Positions 5,963-8,576 of a stretch of 8,576 nt of DNA are shown piece by piece. The notes under the pieces are model-generated. The model searched no databases. It was not told the DNA's origin and was given only the letters and a program-made list of their open reading frames with translations. Origin of the DNA: Bacillota bacterium (GTDB taxonomy: Bacteria; Bacillota; Clostridia; Christensenellales; CAG-138). The stretch's first letter is position 1; each line of letters opens with the position of its first letter. Location: NCBI GenBank assembly GCA_023393045.1, contig JAEWMV010000026.1, positions 1 through 8,576 on the forward strand, read 5' to 3'. A program made the translations under genes and the position numbers.

Positions 5963-7162
5963 ATGGAGGAAGATATTAAAAAAGCCCGCGAGAGGGAAGA
6001 GCGGGAAAGGATAAGGAACAGGAAGAAAACGGCGGCGCAGGCCTGGCGTGTGCTGCGTCCGTTTGCGGTGCTCGCCATCAGCCTCGCGCTGTGCGCGGTC
6101 GTGTTTTACGGCGCGTACCGCTTCGTGATGGCGCGTTTCTTTTTGCCTGTGGACATCAACGACGCAACGCCCGTCACCGTTACTATCGCCTCCGGTTCCG
6201 GCGCGTCCTCGATCGCAAAGAAGCTCTATGAGGCTGGCGGCGTGGACGAGGACGGCAACATCCTTGCCCCCGGGCTCATCACAAGCAAGACCGTTTTTAA
6301 GATCTACGTCGATTTCACGGGCAAGTCGGATAAGCTCAAGGCGGGCACCTACGTCCTCTCGCGCAACATGGACGTGGGGCAGATCGTGGACGCGATCTGC
6401 GAGGGCAACGCGCCGCGCACCACATTGAAGCTCGTCGTCACCGAGGGTATGACCGTCGAGCAGATCGCCGACAAGCTTGTCTCCCTCGGAGTGCTCGCTT
6501 CAAAGGACGAGTTTTTAAGTTTATGCAAAACGGGCGAGCAGTTCGGGGAATACGCTTTCATCGCGGCGCTCGACGACCTGCCCGAGACCGATCAGGCGCG
6601 CGATTACGCGCTCGAAGGGTATCTTTTCCCGGACACCTATGAAATTTATTCCAACGAGTCCGCGAAATCCGTCATCAACAGGATGCTCTACCGCTTCGGC
6701 CAGGTGATGACGAGCGAGTATGTCTCGCGCGCGCAGGAGCTTGACATGAGCGTGGACGCGCTCATCACGCTCGCCTCCGTCATCGAGAAGGAAGCCAAGG
6801 TGGAGGCGGATTTTGCCAAGGTCTCCGCCGTGTTCCATTTGAGGCTCGCGCGCGATATGAAACTCCAGTCGGATGCGACGCTCAAGTACATCTTCAAGAC
6901 CGCCGGAAACATCACCTTCAGCGAGGCGCAGCGCGCCGACCCCTCGAGATACAACACCTATGGGTACGAAGGACTGCCGCTGGGGCCCATCTGCAATCCC
7001 GGCCTTCGCGCGATTAAGGCCGCGCTCTATCCCGACGAGGATACCATGGAGGAGGAATATCTCTATTTCTGCCTCACGGACAAGGAAAGCGGCGCGCTGA
7101 TTTTTGCCAAAACCCTCGAGGAACACAGCGCCAACGTGGAAATGTACAAGCCGTTCTGGTAA
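5963..7162 (+). CDS. mltG: Endolytic murein transglycosylase MltG (YceG-like)
   Basis: This 399-residue membrane enzyme cleaves nascent glycan strands in peptidoglycan and is thought to set strand ends during synthesis. A strongly charged cytoplasmic N-terminus (about 1-32) leads to one membrane helix (about 35-57). A LysM-like portion follows, with VTIASGSGASSIAKKL and LKAGTYVLSRNM, then the catalytic domain. Diagnostic motifs are LEGYLFPDTYEI, ASVIEKEA with the presumed catalytic Glu275, LQSDATLKYIF, and YNTYGYEGLPLGPICNPG near the end. Length is normal for the family. The ATG lies 10 bases after the YlbF-family stop and has only a weak AAGGG ribosome site, so translation may depend partly on ribosomes arriving from upstream. 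It is the third gene of the apparent rnj operon. No terminator is visible between it and sigK. Confidence 0.95.
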   Translation: MEEDIKKAREREERERIRNRKKTAAQAWRVLRPFAVLAISLALCAVVFYGAYRFVMARFFLPVDINDATPVTVTIASGSGASSIAKKLYEAGGVDEDGNILAPGLITSKTVFKIYVDFTGKSDKLKAGTYVLSRNMDVGQIVDAICEGNAPRTTLKLVVTEGMTVEQIADKLVSLGVLASKDEFLSLCKTGEQFGEYAFIAALDDLPETDQARDYALEGYLFPDTYEIYSNESAKSVINRMLYRFGQVMTSEYVSRAQELDMSVDALITLASVIEKEAKVEADFAKVSAVFHLRLARDMKLQSDATLKYIFKTAGNITFSEAQRADPSRYNTYGYEGLPLGPICNPGLRAIKAALYPDEDTMEEEYLYFCLTDKESGALIFAKTLEEHSANVEMYKPFW

Positions 7163-7173
7163 GATAATCGGCA

Positions 7174-7200
7174 ACATTGCGCTTTTTCGGGCATATCCTG
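7174..7200 (+). promoter_or_regulatory. Possible mother-cell sporulation promoter (sigma-K/sigma-E type) of sigK
   Basis: AC at 7174-7175, a 16-base spacer and CATATCCTG (7192-7200) match the sigma-K pattern AC-N16/17-CATANNNTA except for the last base. The -10 portion is also shared with sigma-E promoters, but no convincing sigma-E -35 is present. Position 27 bases before sigK fits the known self-activation of sigK by sigma-K in Bacillus. The motif is short, so chance matches are likely. Confidence 0.35.
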
Positions 7201-7214
7201 TTACACCAGAGGAT

Positions 7215-7220
7215 GGGAGG
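7215..7220 (+). promoter_or_regulatory. Ribosome binding site that fixes the sigK start
   Basis: GGGAGG is six bases before the ATG at 7227. The open frame extends upstream into mltG with an ATG at 7104, but that start would overlap mltG by 59 bases and lacks homology to sigma-K. Confidence 0.85.
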
Positions 7221-7226
7221 CGGGAT

Positions 7227-7925
7227 ATGCTCGAACTCTTTTTGGCGCTGCTCCAAAGGCTGTTTCTTTTCACAGGCTACGTCACGCAGGGAAGCTCCTT
7301 CCCGGAACCGCTTTGCGCAAAAGAGGAAACCGAATGCCTCGAACGCATGGCCGAGGGCGACATGGCGGCGCGCGGCAAACTCATCGAACACAACCTTCGG
7401 CTCGTCGCGCACATCGCCAAGAAATACGCGTCCCCGCGAAGGGATAACGATGACCTCATCTCCATCGGCACGGTGGGGCTCATCAAGGCCGTCTCTACCT
7501 TTGATAAGGAAAAGAGCAGCACGCTTGCGACCTACGCGTCCCGCTGCATTGAAAACGAGATACTCATGTCTCTTCGCGCGGAGAAGAAGCGCGGGTGCGA
7601 GATTTCCCTTTCCGAGCCCATCGGTTCCGACGGGGACGGCAACGACATTTCCCTTTCCGAGGTGCTGGGAAGCGACCCGGAGCAGGTGACGCTGGAAGCG
7701 GAAAAATCCATCGTGGCGGCGCAGCTCGAGCGCGCCATAGAGGTTGCGCTTACGGAGCGTGAGAAGACCGTGATCCGCTACCGCTACGGGCTTGTGGGGG
7801 GAAGGTGTTTTGCGCAGAGGGAGGTCGCCAAGCTTTTGGGCATATCCAGAAGCTATGTCTCGCGCATCGAGAAGAAGGCGCTCTCCAAGCTCAACTGCTA
7901 TTTTGAGCGCTCCGTTGACAAATGA
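7227..7925 (+). CDS. sigK: RNA polymerase sporulation sigma factor SigK, with pro-sequence
   Basis: This 232-residue sigma-70 family factor is recognisable as sigma-K, the late mother-cell factor for coat and spore maturation genes. The N-terminal hydrophobic stretch MLELFLALLQRLFLFTG followed by YVTQGSSFPEPL aligns with the B. subtilis pro-sequence and its cleavage site before Tyr, so the product is probably pro-sigma-K activated by the membrane protease SpoIVFB. Region 2 is seen in ARGKLIEHNLRLVAHIAKKY, DLISIGTVGLIKAVSTFD and ATYASRCIENEILMSLR. Region 4 appears as LTEREKTVIRYRYGL and the helix-turn-helix EVAKLLGISRSYVSRIEKKAL (about 199-219). The coding sequence is uninterrupted, so no skin-type prophage element splits it here. 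It lies 64 bases after mltG and may be expressed both from the upstream operon and from its own sporulation promoter. Some clostridial sigK genes lack a pro-sequence; this one has it. Confidence 0.93.
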   Translation: MLELFLALLQRLFLFTGYVTQGSSFPEPLCAKEETECLERMAEGDMAARGKLIEHNLRLVAHIAKKYASPRRDNDDLISIGTVGLIKAVSTFDKEKSSTLATYASRCIENEILMSLRAEKKRGCEISLSEPIGSDGDGNDISLSEVLGSDPEQVTLEAEKSIVAAQLERAIEVALTEREKTVIRYRYGLVGGRCFAQREVAKLLGISRSYVSRIEKKALSKLNCYFERSVDK

Positions 7926-7935
7926 GGAAACGAAG

Positions 7936-7964
7936 CGTATCTTGTAACGTGAATTTACGATACG
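7936..7964. promoter_or_regulatory. Bulged hairpin or operator-like inverted repeat between sigK and the PII-like gene
   Basis: CGTATC (7936-7941) pairs with GATACG (7959-7964) and GTAA (7944-7947) with TTAC (7955-7958). Together they give ten base pairs with a TT bulge and a seven-base loop. No T-run follows on either strand, so it is not a typical terminator. It lies 21 bases before the PII-like ATG and could be an operator or an RNA structure in the leader. No convincing promoter was found in this 60-base gap. Confidence 0.4.
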
Positions 7965-7985
7965 AAGGCTAAGGGGAGGTATAAA

Positions 7986-8342
7986 ATGAAGCTCCTGATA
8001 TTCATCACGAAGCAAATCGAAAGCATCAACCCCATACTCCGCAGGCTGCTGGAGGAAGATATCAGCGGCGCGACGGTTGTGGAGTGCGAGGGCATGCTCA
8101 AGGCCATCCAGAATTCATCCGTCGATGCGCCGCCTATATTCGGGTCGCTGCGCTATTTCATCAATCCGGGCAACGAATCCGCGCGCATGCTCATGATCGT
8201 GCCGCGGGATGAAAAGCGGCTTGCGCGCGTGCGCGAGATCATCCGCGAAAATTGCGGCCCTCTGGACAAGCCCAACACGGGCATCCTCTTCGAGGTGCCT
8301 GTGGAAAACGTGGAAGGCGTGCCGAAGGAAAAAGCGGAATGA
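7986..8342 (+). CDS. PII-like signalling protein
   Basis: This is a 118-residue soluble protein with the size and secondary-structure order of the PII superfamily. It begins with strand MKLLIFITK and a helix ending RRLLEEDIS, then GATVVECEGM at the position of the PII GxTVxxxxGxG strand. A loop region NSSVDAPPIFGSLRYF (about 43-58) stands where PII has its T-loop, followed by strand RMLMIVPRD, helix EKRLARVREIIREN, and the closing strand NTGILFEVPVENVEGV, which mirrors the PII C-terminal strand. The classical PII uridylylation tyrosine context and ammonium-regulation motifs are not evident, so a different effector or ligand is likely. GGGGAGGT five bases upstream (7973-7980) fixes the start. 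Its stop overlaps the start of a cation:proton antiporter gene by four bases (ATGA), which suggests it regulates that transporter. Trimer formation and nucleotide binding are expectations from the fold, not observations. Confidence 0.7.
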   Translation: MKLLIFITKQIESINPILRRLLEEDISGATVVECEGMLKAIQNSSVDAPPIFGSLRYFINPGNESARMLMIVPRDEKRLARVREIIRENCGPLDKPNTGILFEVPVENVEGVPKEKAE

Positions 8343-8576
8343 CGCACATGCTTTTATATATCGCCGTCGCTATGGCGGCAGGGCTTCTTTTCAACCGCCT
8401 GGCAAAGCTTATTTCGCTGCCCAACGTCACGGGCTATCTCGTGGCGGGGCTTGTGATAGGCCCCTGGGTTCTGGGCGTCATCCCAAAGGAGGGGGCGCTG
8501 GAGCTCGAACCTTTCGTCGACGTGGCGTTGGGCTTTATCGCCTATTCGATAGGCAGCGAGTTTAAAATCAGCAACA
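8339..8576 (+). CDS. CPA2/Kef-type cation:proton antiporter, partial
   Basis: The first 79 residues of a membrane transporter are seen; the rest lies beyond the right edge. The segment begins with a hydrophobic helix LLYIAVAMAAGLLF. Next is LPNVTGYLVAGLVIGPWVLG, the characteristic second helix of CPA2 antiporters, in which P-x-V-x-G-Y-L-x-A-G-x-x-x-G-P is conserved. A third hydrophobic segment, FVDVALGFIAYSIGSEF, contains the GFIAYSIGSEF pattern seen in Kef-like exchangers. Ion specificity (potassium or sodium) and the presence of a C-terminal TrkA-N/RCK regulatory domain cannot be judged. The ATG at 8339 overlaps the PII-like stop as ATGA, which indicates translational coupling; ATG at 8348 is a possible alternative start. 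Confidence 0.85.
   Translation, partial: MTHMLLYIAVAMAAGLLFNRLAKLISLPNVTGYLVAGLVIGPWVLGVIPKEGALELEPFVDVALGFIAYSIGSEFKISN

Noticed and set aside
7104..7226. Upstream extension of sigK to an ATG within mltG
   Set aside because: It would overlap mltG, the added residues have no sigma-K similarity, and the GGGAGG site points to the ATG at 7227.
7227..7925. A skin-like element interrupting sigK
   Set aside because: The frame is continuous from pro-sequence to region 4, with all expected sigma regions in order.
6521..8015. Two minus-strand open frames opposite mltG, sigK and the start of the PII-like gene
   Set aside because: They are antisense shadows. mltG and sigK are certain on the plus strand, and no promoter or ribosome site supports the reverse frames.

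Overview
The window reads as a chromosomal piece of a high-GC, endospore-forming member of the Firmicutes (Clostridia-like). The grounds are an intact sporulation sigma-K gene, RNase J, a YlbF-family protein, strong AGGAGG-type ribosome sites, AT-rich sigma-A promoters set in GC-rich DNA, and a TTG start codon. The species cannot be named from the sequence alone. No mobile element, CRISPR array, tRNA or rRNA was seen. Coding density is high and no gene-free stretch exceeds 180 bases.

Left half, minus strand (1-3742). A VanW-family cell-envelope protein (3742-2147) is followed after 47 bases by a class I PLP aminotransferase (2099-903), which ends at a GC-rich hairpin terminator (864-885). Beyond it a separate promoter (762-790) drives a protein-kinase-like gene that runs off the left edge. 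That kinase has lost the catalytic aspartate of its HRD motif and is probably a pseudokinase.

Centre (3743-3921). A 179-base divergent region carries a clear minus-strand promoter for vanW-like and two candidate plus-strand promoters for RNase J. It also holds a well-placed Shine-Dalgarno/ATG that opens a 42-codon reading frame overlapping the RNase J start. The first residues of that frame resemble the start of argininosuccinate lyase.

Right half, plus strand (3922-8576). RNase J, a YlbF-family protein and the endolytic murein transglycosylase MltG are tightly spaced (15 and 10 bases) and look like one operon. sigK follows 64 bases after mltG, with a possible sporulation-type promoter in the gap. 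After a 60-base gap holding a bulged hairpin come a PII-like small protein and, overlapping it by four bases, the start of a CPA2/Kef-type cation:proton antiporter that runs off the right edge.

Functionally the region mixes RNA turnover (RNase J, YlbF family), envelope and peptidoglycan functions (MltG, VanW family), sporulation control (sigma-K) and ion homeostasis (PII-like/antiporter pair). The most promising novelty is the translationally coupled PII-like/antiporter pair. After that come the possible leader ORF on RNase J, the RNase J-YlbF pairing and the degenerate kinase.
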